This document shows, piece after piece, positions 26,965 to 36,786 of a stretch of 64,000 bases of DNA. Source of the DNA: Desulfatitalea alkaliphila (GTDB lineage Bacteria; Desulfobacterota; Desulfobacteria; Desulfobacterales; Desulfosarcinaceae); NCBI RefSeq assembly GCF_022968795.1, contig NZ_JALJRB010000004.1:185486-249485 (forward strand), given 5' to 3'. The notes beneath the pieces are model-generated. The model was not told the origin of the DNA, did not search any database, and saw only the letters and a list, made by a program, of their open reading frames with translations. How positions within the stretch are numbered: position 1 is the first letter of the stretch; every line of letters starts with the position of its first letter. The translations under genes were made by a program, and so were the position numbers.

Positions 26965-29391
26965 CTATGGTTCTAAGCGGTGGTCCAGTGCCGGCAGTTT
27001 GTCGATGAAATCGTTGCGCCCCAGGCGGCTGTGGCCCACACGGGCGGTGCCGCCCGCGGGCGTTTTTTGCAGATAGGTGTCCTCGCCCAGCAGTGCATGT
27101 AATCCGACCAGCAGCGCCCGGCCGGCGGGCACCACCCGGAAGGCGATGTGGGCCGGCACCTCGCGGGCCACGATCCGGTGGATCAAACCCACGGTGTGCG
27201 GGTCGCTTTGTCGGTGCACCAGCACCGTCAAGCGGTTGGACAAGCGCGCGTAGAAGCGTTCCACTGCCGCCGCGTCCGCGGTGTCCGCCGGCATTTCCGC
27301 GCCATAGAGGGCCAGAAATTCCCTTTGCGCCGCGTCGCCCAGGATCATGGTGTCGCCGACGTAGGCGTTGGCATTGGGAATGGTGGTCATCAGCAGGGGA
27401 TCCTCTTCCACGGAGAAATCCCGCCCCAGAATGGTGGCGAAGGTCCGACGCAGGCGAAAGTCTTCCAGCAGCACGATCTCCCCTCGTTCGACCATTCGGT
27501 CGCTGAGCAAATCCAGGGCCAGGGCAAGTCCTTTCAGGGTGCCCCGCTTGCGATACAGGTCCGTCGCATGCCGGATGAACAAGCGCTTGCGGGCTTCGGG
27601 CAGGTCCATCTCCACGTCAAGGCTCACCCAGCGCCCGAGCCAGTCCAGCGCTTCGGCGGGGGCGCTGCGGGGGTTGGTCAGCATGTAGGCGGCGGCCACC
27701 CGGTCCTCGATGGGGGTCAGCAGCCCTTCGAACAGGCATAAAAAGCGCTGCAGGAAATCGGACCCGTTAGCGGCGCCTTCGTCCACTGCGTCTCGGCGCG
27801 GATCGCTTTCCCGGTAAAGCTCCGGCAGGTAGCGGTCCAGGTAAGAAAAACGAGGAAGGTACACGCGCAGCGCGGCGATCTCCGGTGTGGTCTGCCCGCC
27901 GCCCATCAGCGTGAGGGACACCTTCAGGTAGCGTCCTTTCAGAGATCGATGGACGCGCCCGGCCCGCTGCACAAGCACTCCGAAGACGCCCGATGTGCCG
28001 TCTTTCGGTTTTTCCGGCAGCAGGCCCTGAAAAAACGGCACTTCGGAGGCGGCATCGAGCCATGTGGCGCGGGGTACGTCCGGTTGCGGCGGCACCGTTC
28101 CGAAATGGTGCGCGAACCACTGCGGATGGTTCTCCAGGATTTCCCGGTCTTCGTCCGCCGCCAGGTGCACGATCACCCCGCTGCCCTTGGGCAGGCGGGC
28201 CTCCAGGAACAGGCGGTGCCAGACGGTGTTGGGCGCGCCGCTGTCGATGAGGTCGGCCGCCGGCACCGTCACCCGGGAGGGATAGGATGGAAAGGAGAGC
28301 GGGTGCAGGGGACGGAGCAGAAAGCGGCCCTGGCTGTCCGTGGACGGATAGTGCACCGGTCGGGACAGTCCATTGCAAAAGCGGGGGTTTGCCACCGGGT
28401 CGCCGTGCCCCCGGTTCAGGGGATAGCGACGCCCGCTGACCGTCGCTGAAGTCGTTTCCGTTGGGGCGGGAAAGGGGATGGCGTACACCAGGGCCTCTTT
28501 GAGACCGTCAAACAGCAAGGCCCATTCATTCTCCCGAACCCAGCCGATGCTGAAGGGTGCCGGGGCCTCGTGGAGGAAAACCGGCGCGCTGATCCGCCCC
28601 TCGAGCATCAGCACCACCGCCGCGGGCTTGTCCGCTTCGGGCGGATAGAGCAGAACGGCCGCCTCGCCTTGCGGGTTGGCCGCCATATCCACCGCCGTGT
28701 AGCCCGCGGGCAGCACCAGGTCGGGCCGTGGGATCAGCGTCTGAGGCCGGGGCCCGTCCGCGCAGGGCCGCGGTGTGGCGGGCGGATACTTGGCGGTCGG
28801 CTGTTCGCGCAGCGGTCGGTCCACCACCTGCAAGAAGACCTGGCGTTCGCGGTCCAGCAGCAGCGCCCCGTCTCCCATCGCCACAACCCGGTCGGGTTGC
28901 GGGCCGTCCGGGGCAAACGGCGCCTCGGCGACACGGGTTGCCTGCGCCGTGGTCGCGTCTTCCCGGTAGGCGGTTTTACCGTCTTCCCTGGCGCCGCGCA
29001 TATTGATCAGGTAAAGGGTGGCGACATCCAGGCTGTTCTTGCCGATGGCGTACAGCATGCCCTGGGGATGCATGCACATGTCAGCCACTTTTTGATCGGC
29101 GGGCAGGGTGAAGATTGCCACGGCATCGGGAAAGACCCCGCCGCCCAAAATGACACGCTGTGTCGCATCCACATGGGCCCAGGTGCCATAGGCGTCCATG
29201 GTGGCCGGCGGCTGGTCGGCATGGGTCCGGGCGCGGGCGCGGTCTTGGGGCAACGCCGTCAGCTTGCGGGTGCTTCTCATGCGCAGGACCCGGCACCGTT
29301 TGTCCCATGTGACCCGATCGGTCAGCCCGCGGAGGTCGAACTGCCCGGCGCCGGCAAGGGTCCGGCATTGGTGTCGGTTGGCATCGATCAT
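26965..29391 (-). CDS. phage tail protein I (gpI)-like baseplate protein with long N-terminal extension
   Basis: 808 residues from ATG 29391, which overlaps the previous stop in ATGA and has GGAG at 8 bases; this is preferred to in-frame starts further upstream. The C-terminal about 270 residues match the gpI-like tail domain: RFSYLDRYLPELYRESD, FLQRFLCLFEGLLTPIEDR, APAEALDWLGRWV and LYRKRGTLKGL. The N-terminal about 500 residues carry repeated short beta segments (VADMCMHPQGMLYAIG, RVVAMGDGALLLDRER, VDMAANPQGEAAVLLY) that suggest a beta-propeller. In eCIS this protein connects the wedge to the peripheral paralogs encoded downstream. Confidence 0.82.
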   Translation of the reverse strand: MIDANRHQCRTLAGAGQFDLRGLTDRVTWDKRCRVLRMRSTRKLTALPQDRARARTHADQPPATMDAYGTWAHVDATQRVILGGGVFPDAVAIFTLPADQKVADMCMHPQGMLYAIGKNSLDVATLYLINMRGAREDGKTAYREDATTAQATRVAEAPFAPDGPQPDRVVAMGDGALLLDRERQVFLQVVDRPLREQPTAKYPPATPRPCADGPRPQTLIPRPDLVLPAGYTAVDMAANPQGEAAVLLYPPEADKPAAVVLMLEGRISAPVFLHEAPAPFSIGWVRENEWALLFDGLKEALVYAIPFPAPTETTSATVSGRRYPLNRGHGDPVANPRFCNGLSRPVHYPSTDSQGRFLLRPLHPLSFPSYPSRVTVPAADLIDSGAPNTVWHRLFLEARLPKGSGVIVHLAADEDREILENHPQWFAHHFGTVPPQPDVPRATWLDAASEVPFFQGLLPEKPKDGTSGVFGVLVQRAGRVHRSLKGRYLKVSLTLMGGGQTTPEIAALRVYLPRFSYLDRYLPELYRESDPRRDAVDEGAANGSDFLQRFLCLFEGLLTPIEDRVAAAYMLTNPRSAPAEALDWLGRWVSLDVEMDLPEARKRLFIRHATDLYRKRGTLKGLALALDLLSDRMVERGEIVLLEDFRLRRTFATILGRDFSVEEDPLLMTTIPNANAYVGDTMILGDAAQREFLALYGAEMPADTADAAAVERFYARLSNRLTVLVHRQSDPHTVGLIHRIVAREVPAHIAFRVVPAGRALLVGLHALLGEDTYLQKTPAGGTARVGHSRLGRNDFIDKLPALDHRLEP

Positions 29392-31643
29392 TTGCATATC
29401 TCCGGTACGACCGGGATGGCGATTTTGTCGCCCGGACCGCCGGCCGGGTCGTCGTCCCATTCGCCCACCGGCCGGCTCTCAGCGCCCAGGGCCGCTTCCA
29501 GATCGGTCAGCGGTTCTTCGTCCTCGACCACCACAACGGCCTGCAGTTCGGGCAGTTGCCACGTTTCGAGGCGCATTTGATGCTCCAGGCCGCCTTCCAC
29601 CGGTTCCCAGCGGCGGGCACTGTCGCGGCGAAACAGGTTGACCCCTTCCACGGTGAGAACCCCGGCCACCCGTGCCACGATCACCGCCAGCTCCTGGTTG
29701 TCCACAAAGCGGCCCAGGGGCCAGCCGGTGTGTTGGTGGCCGCCCGGGGGCAACGGCCAGAGGAAATCGTACAAGGCGTTTTTGACCTGCTCGAGGGTCT
29801 GCTGACGGGCAATCCCCTCCCGAAGGGTCACCGCCACCCCCACGCCCAGCGGCACATAGTCGGCGCCGATCACATAAAGCTCCACACCGATGGGGCGCCG
29901 CTCGTCCACATATCGATGGACCCGGGCCAGCATGTGGCGGTCCGGCCGGGGGTTGGGCGGCCGGTGGTAATCCCCTTTGGGCAACACCATCACGCTGATC
30001 ACGCCGATCACATCGGACAGCTTCTGCTGCGGTTTGAACTTGGGCAGCACTTCCACCCGGCCCAGCGCCAAACCCGGCGTTTCCGAGGCGATTTGCCGGT
30101 AATCGGCTTCGGTCACGGCCCGGTGGCAGTGTTTCAAAACGGCGGGAATTCGTTTCTCCGCCTGATCCAACGTTTCGGCATCCATGCCGTCCCGGGTGGG
30201 AATCGGTTGCACAACGGCCAGGCCGGGATGATGGATGGCGCTCAGGTTGCCCGCCTGTATGTTGCCGTCGCGGCCGCCGCCGGATCGCATCCGTTGCAGC
30301 CGGATCCGGCTGCCGGCTTCCGGGATGGCCCCCCTGAGGCCGTCGCCGAAGGTCACGGTGCCGGCTTCGCTGTCCAGTTCGTAGACCGTGTCGAACCGCC
30401 CGGCCATGTGCAGCGGCAGGGGATGCCAATCTTTGTAGCCGACGCCCTTTTCCTCCACTTGCAGCCGAAAGCTCGATGCCTCCACCGATGTGCCGGGCAG
30501 CGTCAGGGTGAGGTCCGGCGTGCCGTCGGCCGTGGCCAGGATCACATTGCGCAGGGTCTTCAACTGGTCGATCGGCACGGCGTTGATCCCCGCCCAGTCC
30601 AGGGCCAGGCTGTGGGCCTTGCGGCGTGGGCGCAAGCGTATCCAGGTCAGCAACCGTCCGGCAATGGTTTCGTCGTCGATACGGGGCGGACGATTGCCCG
30701 TGCCGGCATAAATGTCTTCATCCACGCTGTTCTCCGGCAGGGCGATCTGATCCGCCGGCGGCAGCACCAATTGCACGATCCCCCGCTGGATGAAGCCTAG
30801 TGTGGTGTCTTCGCGGATCTCCAGGGGAAAGTAGGCGATGTTGTGGGCCGCCATGTCATCCGCGGTCCGTCTGGAGGGCATCTCCCACTGCCACGCGTCA
30901 TGCATGGGCAGCGCCTGTCGGATGTTCTCTTCGAAGGGGTCGATTTTGACGCCGGGTTCGATGCCGATCCGGATCCGCCGGGGGCCATCGGCATCCGGGT
31001 CGAAGGCCTGCCGGACCCGGCCGGTCCGGTCCGGATCCGCCTCCGGCGCCAGCAGCGCGAACCATAGGCATTGATCGATGGTCTCCTTGGCCACATCCAA
31101 ACCGCCGGCATCCACCCGTGGGTTCTGAAAAACCGGCGTGGTGATATACTGCTCGCCGCTGTTGCTGCCGATGTTGTACACCTGCTCCAACACATCTTTG
31201 ATGTCGGCGACCACAAGGGCTTCCTCCTCGGACGGCCGCCGCTTGACGAACACCATGCCGGCAAACGGCAGTACGGTCGTTTCCGCGGCGGTTTCAAAAT
31301 CCACGCTGCCCTTGATGCGCGTGTAACGGGGCACATGGACGGGGCCGATCGTTTGCTTGTTACGGACTTCCAGGGTTACCAGACCCGAAGCGGGCCGGGC
31401 CGGGTGCATGGGAATGTGGAGCAGCCGCAAAAACTCCAGCCGCTGGCGCTCGGGCAAAAGGTTCACCCGGTAGAGCAGGGTGTCGCCCAGCCAGGCGAAA
31501 AGATCGATCAAGGTGCGCCCCGGATCGCCCACCCGGGGGTTGGTCCACTCCGGGGTGTGGGACGGTATGCGGGCCACCATCTCCTTGACCAGGTCATCGA
31601 AATTGCGGTCGTCCAATCGATATCGTGGAATAGGCATGATCAA
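29388..31643 (-). CDS. baseplate J-like protein (Afp12-type wedge)
   Basis: The 751-residue protein opens with the diagnostic block ARIPSHTPEWTNPRVGDPGRTLIDLFAWLGDTLLYR (quoted in parts: ARIPSHTPEWTNP; GDPGRTLIDLFAW) of putative baseplate assembly proteins. Later blocks RMRSGGGRDGN, GLALGRVEVLPKF and HRYVDERRPIGVELYVIGADY are typical of gpJ/Afp12 proteins. It forms part of the six-fold baseplate wedge that triggers sheath contraction. The start overlaps the gp25 gene in ATGA and the stop overlaps the gpI-like gene in the same way, so all three wedge proteins are coupled. Confidence 0.92.
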   Translation of the reverse strand: MIMPIPRYRLDDRNFDDLVKEMVARIPSHTPEWTNPRVGDPGRTLIDLFAWLGDTLLYRVNLLPERQRLEFLRLLHIPMHPARPASGLVTLEVRNKQTIGPVHVPRYTRIKGSVDFETAAETTVLPFAGMVFVKRRPSEEEALVVADIKDVLEQVYNIGSNSGEQYITTPVFQNPRVDAGGLDVAKETIDQCLWFALLAPEADPDRTGRVRQAFDPDADGPRRIRIGIEPGVKIDPFEENIRQALPMHDAWQWEMPSRRTADDMAAHNIAYFPLEIREDTTLGFIQRGIVQLVLPPADQIALPENSVDEDIYAGTGNRPPRIDDETIAGRLLTWIRLRPRRKAHSLALDWAGINAVPIDQLKTLRNVILATADGTPDLTLTLPGTSVEASSFRLQVEEKGVGYKDWHPLPLHMAGRFDTVYELDSEAGTVTFGDGLRGAIPEAGSRIRLQRMRSGGGRDGNIQAGNLSAIHHPGLAVVQPIPTRDGMDAETLDQAEKRIPAVLKHCHRAVTEADYRQIASETPGLALGRVEVLPKFKPQQKLSDVIGVISVMVLPKGDYHRPPNPRPDRHMLARVHRYVDERRPIGVELYVIGADYVPLGVGVAVTLREGIARQQTLEQVKNALYDFLWPLPPGGHQHTGWPLGRFVDNQELAVIVARVAGVLTVEGVNLFRRDSARRWEPVEGGLEHQMRLETWQLPELQAVVVVEDEEPLTDLEAALGAESRPVGEWDDDPAGGPGDKIAIPVVPEICK

Positions 31644-32056
31644 CTTCCCAAATTCAGAGTCACCGTTGTGGTTACCGGCTCACCGGTGCGCCGTATTTTG
31701 TAGGCGATTTCGATGCGTACGGCTTCCGGTGTCGCTTCATCTTCCCATACTTCCACCCGGCGCACGGTGATGCGCTGCTCCCATCGGGTCAACGCGTCGA
31801 GCACTGTTTCCTGGATCTGCCGGCGTGTTTCCAGGGTGTTGGGCAGATGCAGAAACCGGGACAGTCCGGCGCCGAAAGCGGGGCGCATCAGTTGCTCGCC
31901 GGGTCGCGTCAGCAAAATGATACGGATGGATTGCTTGATGCTGTCCGCCGGCACAGGGAAGGCCAGGGTGCCGTTGTCCGGCACCGGCAACAACGGCCAT
32001 CCCAGCGGCGGGCCGGGGATGTGTTGGTTTTTCTTGACCGGCGATGTTTGATCCAT
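31640..32056 (-). CDS. GPW/gp25 family baseplate protein (Afp11-type)
   Basis: The 138-residue protein has the family hallmark: SIKQSIRIILLTRPGEQLMRPAFGAGLSRFL, here read in pieces as SIRIILLTRPGEQLM and PAFGAGLSRFL, where the E-x-x-x-x-P core makes the sheath-like handshake fold. Gp25 initiates sheath polymerisation on the baseplate in phage T4 and in eCIS. Spacing to the J-type gene is an ATGA overlap. The N-terminal 30 residues are Pro-rich. An AAAGG site lies before the ATG. Confidence 0.92.
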   Translation of the reverse strand: MDQTSPVKKNQHIPGPPLGWPLLPVPDNGTLAFPVPADSIKQSIRIILLTRPGEQLMRPAFGAGLSRFLHLPNTLETRRQIQETVLDALTRWEQRITVRRVEVWEDEATPEAVRIEIAYKIRRTGEPVTTTVTLNLGS

Positions 32057-32059
32057 GGC

Positions 32060-34969
32060 TTAACCTTTGTCCTTGGCCTTCAGTCCGGGGATGCCCGGCA
32101 GGGGGAAGCACATGAAGAACCAGGGCATCCATTTGAAGAAGATGTTGAGCAGATTCACCATGATGGTCAGGACGATCAGCGCGCACAAGGTGACGATGGG
32201 GATGGATAAGGAGCAGAACATGCCGAAGGTTTCGTCTTTGCTACGGCAGGGGCCCGCCTTGCCCACGTTTGGCAGCCGTTTGTGAAACGGCCAGGGAAGA
32301 ACGGACAGCACCAGGTCGGCCAGGGTCAGCTTCTTGGTTTTCTTCACCGTGCCGCACATCAAGTCCGAGAAGAGGAACATGGCGTTCTTTTTGTACTTGC
32401 GCAGACCGGCCGGGGAGATGTCCATGGGCATGCGGATGCGCACCGGACGGGCCGGGGCATCGGGGTCGAAAAAGGGCGCCATTTCAAGCCGGCAGGTGGC
32501 TTGGCTGACCAGCGGCGGGAACAGGTTGGCGCATTGGGGTCTTTCAAAGACCAAACGCACCACAAACCGGACGTTCTGCATGTCCAGCAGGGGGCTGGGA
32601 TGCAGTCCGCCGGGCAGATGGTCGCCGGAGAGCTGTTTCGCCATGCGCACCAGGCGGTCCAGCAGATCCGCCATATGATCCAGACCCTCCGAAATGTCTG
32701 CTTCTCCTTGTCCTGCCGCCGGGTCGTCCGCGGCAAGCCGTGGTACGACATGGCCCTGGGCCGCGCTCAAGGACGGCGCCGGATCGGTCAGCGGAAAAAG
32801 GAAATCGGGCCACCGGGCATCGATGCCGTTGTCCTCGCCAACTTCCGCTAGGCTTCGGTCGTATGGGGTGTCCAGCGTTTCCAAACCATCGCTGAAAGCC
32901 GGGATCGCCACCAGAGCGTCGGACAGACGGCGCACGATGCGCACATTGCGGCCGTCTTTGTTGGGCAAGAAGAGCAGGTTGCCGACAGCTTCGTCGATCA
33001 CCTGCATCCGCAGAAAGGCGATCAGCGCCCGGGTCGCCGGGTCGGGGGTTGCCGGTTGGCCGAAAACTTCCCGCAGGGCCGCCGCGTGCAGTTGCGGGCA
33101 GTGGGTTTCGATATCGGCGGCGAATTGGAGAAATGGGTACCACGCACCGCTTGCCGCGACACCATAGGCCTTTTCCAACAGTGCCGTGTTGATCGGCGCC
33201 CCATCGGCCGTGCGGCCGGCATGCAGATAATCCGCAATTTCATCGGGCCGGATCCGATCGATATGGCGATCCACATGGGCCTGGAAGCGCCAGTGGAACT
33301 GCAGCAGGTCCCACATGGATTTTCCCGGCGGGACCGCATCGGCCTGGGTTGCGCGGAAGGTCTGGTGCAGGGTGTTGTGCAGCGACGGCAATTTGATTTT
33401 CTTCAGAATGTCGATCAAACGCCCGATGTCCGTGCCGGCGGCGGGCCAATCGCCCTGCACGGCGGCGGATGGCAACGCCGGCAGCGCATCGCCGAGGGTG
33501 CGGGCCAAGTCGAAGAAGCTGTCGTGCGCATCGCTGCGCAAGGATGCCAGGCGCGTCAGACACATCTGCCGGAAGGCCATTGAGAGCCAGGGATCGTCGG
33601 CCACCTTGGCCTCGAGGGCTTCGGCGTGGCTGTCCGACCCGTAGAGCACCCGGCAGAGGTGCAGGTGGGTGTCCAGTTTCCAGAAATCGATGATCCGATC
33701 CCACAAGGAGACGTTGGTGCCCGTTTCGTAGCCGCTGACGGCCAGGTTCTCCACCGCCAGTTCCAGGAGCATGCGCGGATCCATGGTGGTTTGCACCAGG
33801 GCGTTGACCAGCTTGGCTTCATCTTCGCTCAAGGGGCTGGGCGCTGCGGCCGCCGGCGGTGCCGGGTCGGCTGCGTGCAGTTCGGCCCAGACGTTGGGCA
33901 GGTGGTCCCTTAAAAACCGGGCGAAGTCCAGCAGCACGTACCACGAACTGCTCTGGATGGCATCCCGTGCGCTGCGGATGTCGCCGATGCGGTTCAGTCG
34001 GGCCGCGGGGTCGTTGCCGTCAAAGCCGGGAAACATGGACGCCGACGGACTGTTGCGGCGCTTCTCGGTTTCGGCCTGCTCGATCAGGGCCTTCCAGGGT
34101 GCGATCACATCGCTGTAAAGGATTTCCCGGTAGGGATCCCCGCCGTCGTCGGCAGCGGGCACCGGGCCGGCGATGGCCGCTGCCTGTCCGCCGGCATGGG
34201 CTGGTGCGGCCAACCATGCGTCGCGCTTGTTGACCGGGATCAGGCCGCCGAACAGTTGTCTGAACCGCTCACAGCGATCCGGATAGGTCAGGGGGAACAA
34301 AGCCAGTTGCTCTTCATTGGGAAGCAAACGGCGCACGGCCGCATTCTCTTCATCATGGGGACCGGCTCTGCGCCAGGCCATGCCGCTGGCAGTGGCAACA
34401 AAAGCGTACTCTTCGGCCACGCCCGCTGCATTCTCCTTGAGGGCCCGCACCACGAAGGTGGCGCGCTCATCGCAGCTCAAGTCGAGCAGATGGTCCGGAT
34501 ACCCTTTCTGCTCGCAAACCAGGGAGCCGGTGACCACATAGTACCGTTGGTGCGCCGCCGGATAGAGTTTGATGGGGTCGTCGGCGGGCAAACACGGTGC
34601 GGTGGCGGGGGTTCGGGTCAGTTCGCGGATTTGCGCCTTCCGTGTCTGCCGGTCATGGTTTCGGATCAAGCGCTTGGTGCCGTTGTATCCCTCTGGAGCA
34701 GGGATCGGCGGCCGGGTGATCTCTACCGGCTTGGGCGTGGGCATGGGATTGCGCCAGGTTTCCGGGCGGGCCACCCATTCGGTCAGGCGCCACGGGGTGT
34801 GGGTCAGCATGGCGATCATTTCGTCCATGAACAGGTCGTTGGCGAACCGCAGCACCAGCGGCTGGGTCATCAGCTGCTGTTCGGGCAGTCGCATCCACGC
34901 ACTGCGCTCCCCCCACAGCGGCGCGGGGGCCACCCAACGGATGTTGTGCCGGTTGGCGGGGTTTACCAT
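32060..34969 (-). CDS. large eCIS protein of unknown function with hydrophobic C-terminus
   Basis: 969 residues with no domain I recognise. The N-terminal 100 residues mention a conserved-looking block (APLWGERSAWMRLPEQQL, LVLRFANDLFMDEMI); the middle is helical with many Trp, His and Arg residues. Close to the end lies a strongly hydrophobic stretch (IPIVTLCALIVLTIMVNLLN, then IFFKWMPWFFMCFPLP) long enough for one or two membrane spans, followed by a short basic tail. It sits between the spike and gp25 genes and overlaps the spike gene by 7 bases, so it is almost certainly a part of the system. Possible roles are particle anchoring or a membrane-active tip. Confidence 0.6.
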   Translation of the reverse strand: MVNPANRHNIRWVAPAPLWGERSAWMRLPEQQLMTQPLVLRFANDLFMDEMIAMLTHTPWRLTEWVARPETWRNPMPTPKPVEITRPPIPAPEGYNGTKRLIRNHDRQTRKAQIRELTRTPATAPCLPADDPIKLYPAAHQRYYVVTGSLVCEQKGYPDHLLDLSCDERATFVVRALKENAAGVAEEYAFVATASGMAWRRAGPHDEENAAVRRLLPNEEQLALFPLTYPDRCERFRQLFGGLIPVNKRDAWLAAPAHAGGQAAAIAGPVPAADDGGDPYREILYSDVIAPWKALIEQAETEKRRNSPSASMFPGFDGNDPAARLNRIGDIRSARDAIQSSSWYVLLDFARFLRDHLPNVWAELHAADPAPPAAAAPSPLSEDEAKLVNALVQTTMDPRMLLELAVENLAVSGYETGTNVSLWDRIIDFWKLDTHLHLCRVLYGSDSHAEALEAKVADDPWLSMAFRQMCLTRLASLRSDAHDSFFDLARTLGDALPALPSAAVQGDWPAAGTDIGRLIDILKKIKLPSLHNTLHQTFRATQADAVPPGKSMWDLLQFHWRFQAHVDRHIDRIRPDEIADYLHAGRTADGAPINTALLEKAYGVAASGAWYPFLQFAADIETHCPQLHAAALREVFGQPATPDPATRALIAFLRMQVIDEAVGNLLFLPNKDGRNVRIVRRLSDALVAIPAFSDGLETLDTPYDRSLAEVGEDNGIDARWPDFLFPLTDPAPSLSAAQGHVVPRLAADDPAAGQGEADISEGLDHMADLLDRLVRMAKQLSGDHLPGGLHPSPLLDMQNVRFVVRLVFERPQCANLFPPLVSQATCRLEMAPFFDPDAPARPVRIRMPMDISPAGLRKYKKNAMFLFSDLMCGTVKKTKKLTLADLVLSVLPWPFHKRLPNVGKAGPCRSKDETFGMFCSLSIPIVTLCALIVLTIMVNLLNIFFKWMPWFFMCFPLPGIPGLKAKDKG

Positions 34970-35670
34970 ATGTTGCCTGCTCCCGGCGTGTAGGATGCGC
35001 TGATCACGCTGTTGGTGATGACGGTCTCGGCCTGTACGACCCCGCTGAATTTGGAGATCGGCGCGTCCACCTGCACCTGGGCCGCCGAAACAGTGACCTG
35101 GGTGGCTTGGACCTTGACGGTCAGGGGGGTGTCGACGGTCACCCCCCGGGTGTTGATGGTGACCGTGGTGCCCGCTGTCGAAAACACGACTTTGCCGCCG
35201 CCGGCATCGGTCAGCTCCCCGCTGGTGCCGCCCGGCGTGGTGAACCGGATGGTGGCCTCACCCGGCGTCTCTTCTTCGATGGCAATGCGGGTGCCCGCCT
35301 TGCCCACCAGGGTCCAGCGATCCACGGCATGGCCGCCGCCGCCCAATGTTTCCGGGGCCGGGTCATTGCCGTTCCACAAAGAGCCCAGCACCACGGGGTA
35401 GCGGCTGTCGCCGTTGATGAAGGAGACGACCACCTCGTCATCCACATCGGGAATGAAAAAGGCGCCTTTGTTGCCGCCGGCGCAGGGAACGGCCACCCGC
35501 GCCCAGAGGGTGCCTTCCTGCTGCGCGGCGCCACTGTGGGACAACAGCCGGATTTCAACCCGGTTCAATCGCTCCGGGTCATTGACGGCGGTGACCTTGG
35601 CCAGGTGAAGCTCCCGGGGCAAACCCGGTAGGGGAGATAATGTCCGCAAACTGGAAAGCGATGGTGTCAT
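34963..35670 (-). CDS. gpV/gp5-like spike protein with OB fold
   Basis: 235 residues from ATG 35670 (AGGGA 9 bases upstream). The N-terminal half is the gp5-type OB fold seen in VgrG and phage gpV: LHLAKVTAVNDPERLNRVEI, LWARVAVPCAGGNKGAFFIP, DEVVVSFINGDSRYPVVLG and SLWNGNDPAP are all characteristic. The C-terminal half is a run of short beta repeats (TVTINTRGVTVDTPLTVKVQ, then TQVTVSAAQVQVDAPI) expected to form the trimeric needle helix. It is the central spike of the baseplate. No PAAR-type tip gene is visible nearby. Confidence 0.9.
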   Translation of the reverse strand: MTPSLSSLRTLSPLPGLPRELHLAKVTAVNDPERLNRVEIRLLSHSGAAQQEGTLWARVAVPCAGGNKGAFFIPDVDDEVVVSFINGDSRYPVVLGSLWNGNDPAPETLGGGGHAVDRWTLVGKAGTRIAIEEETPGEATIRFTTPGGTSGELTDAGGGKVVFSTAGTTVTINTRGVTVDTPLTVKVQATQVTVSAAQVQVDAPISKFSGVVQAETVITNSVISASYTPGAGNIW

Positions 35671-35689
35671 GCGCGTGAATCCCTGCCGA

Positions 35690-36784
35690 TCAGGCGCCCA
35701 GGTAGGCGCACTCGGCCTGAAAGGTGGTGCGGTAACCGTTTTCCAAATCGTAATGGTGGCGCACACGGGTGACGTAATAGGTGTTTTCGAACCGTGGCCC
35801 GACGCCCAGCAGAGTCAGATGGGTGCCCACGCGGATGGCAGGATTGCCTTCGGCCACGCCCTCGGCGCAGACGAACTTACGCGCCCGCTGTGAAAAGCCG
35901 GCGTTGACCAGTGCCTGGGCTTCGATATCGTCCCGGGCGGCGACATGGGACAGGTGTTCGCTGCGTTCCCCGAAGGCCTCGTTGAGAAATTGGGCGCCTG
36001 TGCGGCCCTGCCCGGGGCCGTAATCCACGGCGCCATTGCTTGCCGCGTTGATCGCTTCGCCGGCGGCCACATCCCACCCGGCAAAGGTGACCCGGCTCAC
36101 CTGGTGGGCCAAGTCGGCCATGATCCGGATGCGCTGCAGTTGGCTGTTCATTTCCAGGGTCACCGCGTTGCGGCGCAGCTCTGACCGGGGCGCCACGCAA
36201 AGCACGTCGTCCACCAGCCACAGGTCCCCGTCATGGCGGTCGATTAGACGCCTTAGAAAGGCCAAATCCGATTCGTTGAGCTGCAGCTGGGCGTCCACGG
36301 TCTGGTGCATCCCGCTGATGTCCATGGACAGGCCCAGGTCCGCGGCGACCGACCGCAGGAGGGCGTCCAGCGATCCGGCTGCGTGCAGTCGGGTGCGCCG
36401 CGTCAAGCGGGCCTGCTGCAAGGCATCTTCCGCCAGCACCGTCAGTTCGGGTTCGCCGGATCCGCTCATGTGCATTTCCAGGGCCGTGATGGTGCCCTGG
36501 AAGATCTTTACAGGGTCGCGGTTGTCCCCGGCCCACACCCGGATGGGCTTGCCCAGGGAGAGCAGGGCATTGTCTGTGTATTCAAAGGCCAGGTCGTTGC
36601 CTCGTCCCTGGACGGTGGCCGAATTGAAGAAACGCAGCTCCAGGGCGGCCATGCCCTGATCCGACTCGCTGAGTTGCATGCTGATCAGAAGGCGCTGCAC
36701 CATGTCATCGGCCTGTCCGTCCACCTCGATGATCGGCCGGGCGATGTAGATGCTCGCCGAGGCGAGTGCCGTTTCGCTGCTCAT
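35690..36784 (-). CDS. gpD-like hub protein (VgrG/Pvc8 N-terminal part)
   Basis: The 364-residue protein matches late-control-D/hub proteins: ALELRFFN early, KIFQGTITALEMH, TVLAEDALQQARLTRRTR, and the RLIDRHDGDLWLVDDVLCVAP segment common to gp27-like domains, ending with TYYVTRVRHHYDLENGYRT. With the following spike gene it makes up the two halves that are fused in VgrG and Afp8. Here they are separate, 19 bases apart. It forms the trimeric hub that joins tube to spike. Confidence 0.88.
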   Translation of the reverse strand: MSSETALASASIYIARPIIEVDGQADDMVQRLLISMQLSESDQGMAALELRFFNSATVQGRGNDLAFEYTDNALLSLGKPIRVWAGDNRDPVKIFQGTITALEMHMSGSGEPELTVLAEDALQQARLTRRTRLHAAGSLDALLRSVAADLGLSMDISGMHQTVDAQLQLNESDLAFLRRLIDRHDGDLWLVDDVLCVAPRSELRRNAVTLEMNSQLQRIRIMADLAHQVSRVTFAGWDVAAGEAINAASNGAVDYGPGQGRTGAQFLNEAFGERSEHLSHVAARDDIEAQALVNAGFSQRARKFVCAEGVAEGNPAIRVGTHLTLLGVGPRFENTYYVTRVRHHYDLENGYRTTFQAECAYLGA

Positions 36785-36786
36785 CG

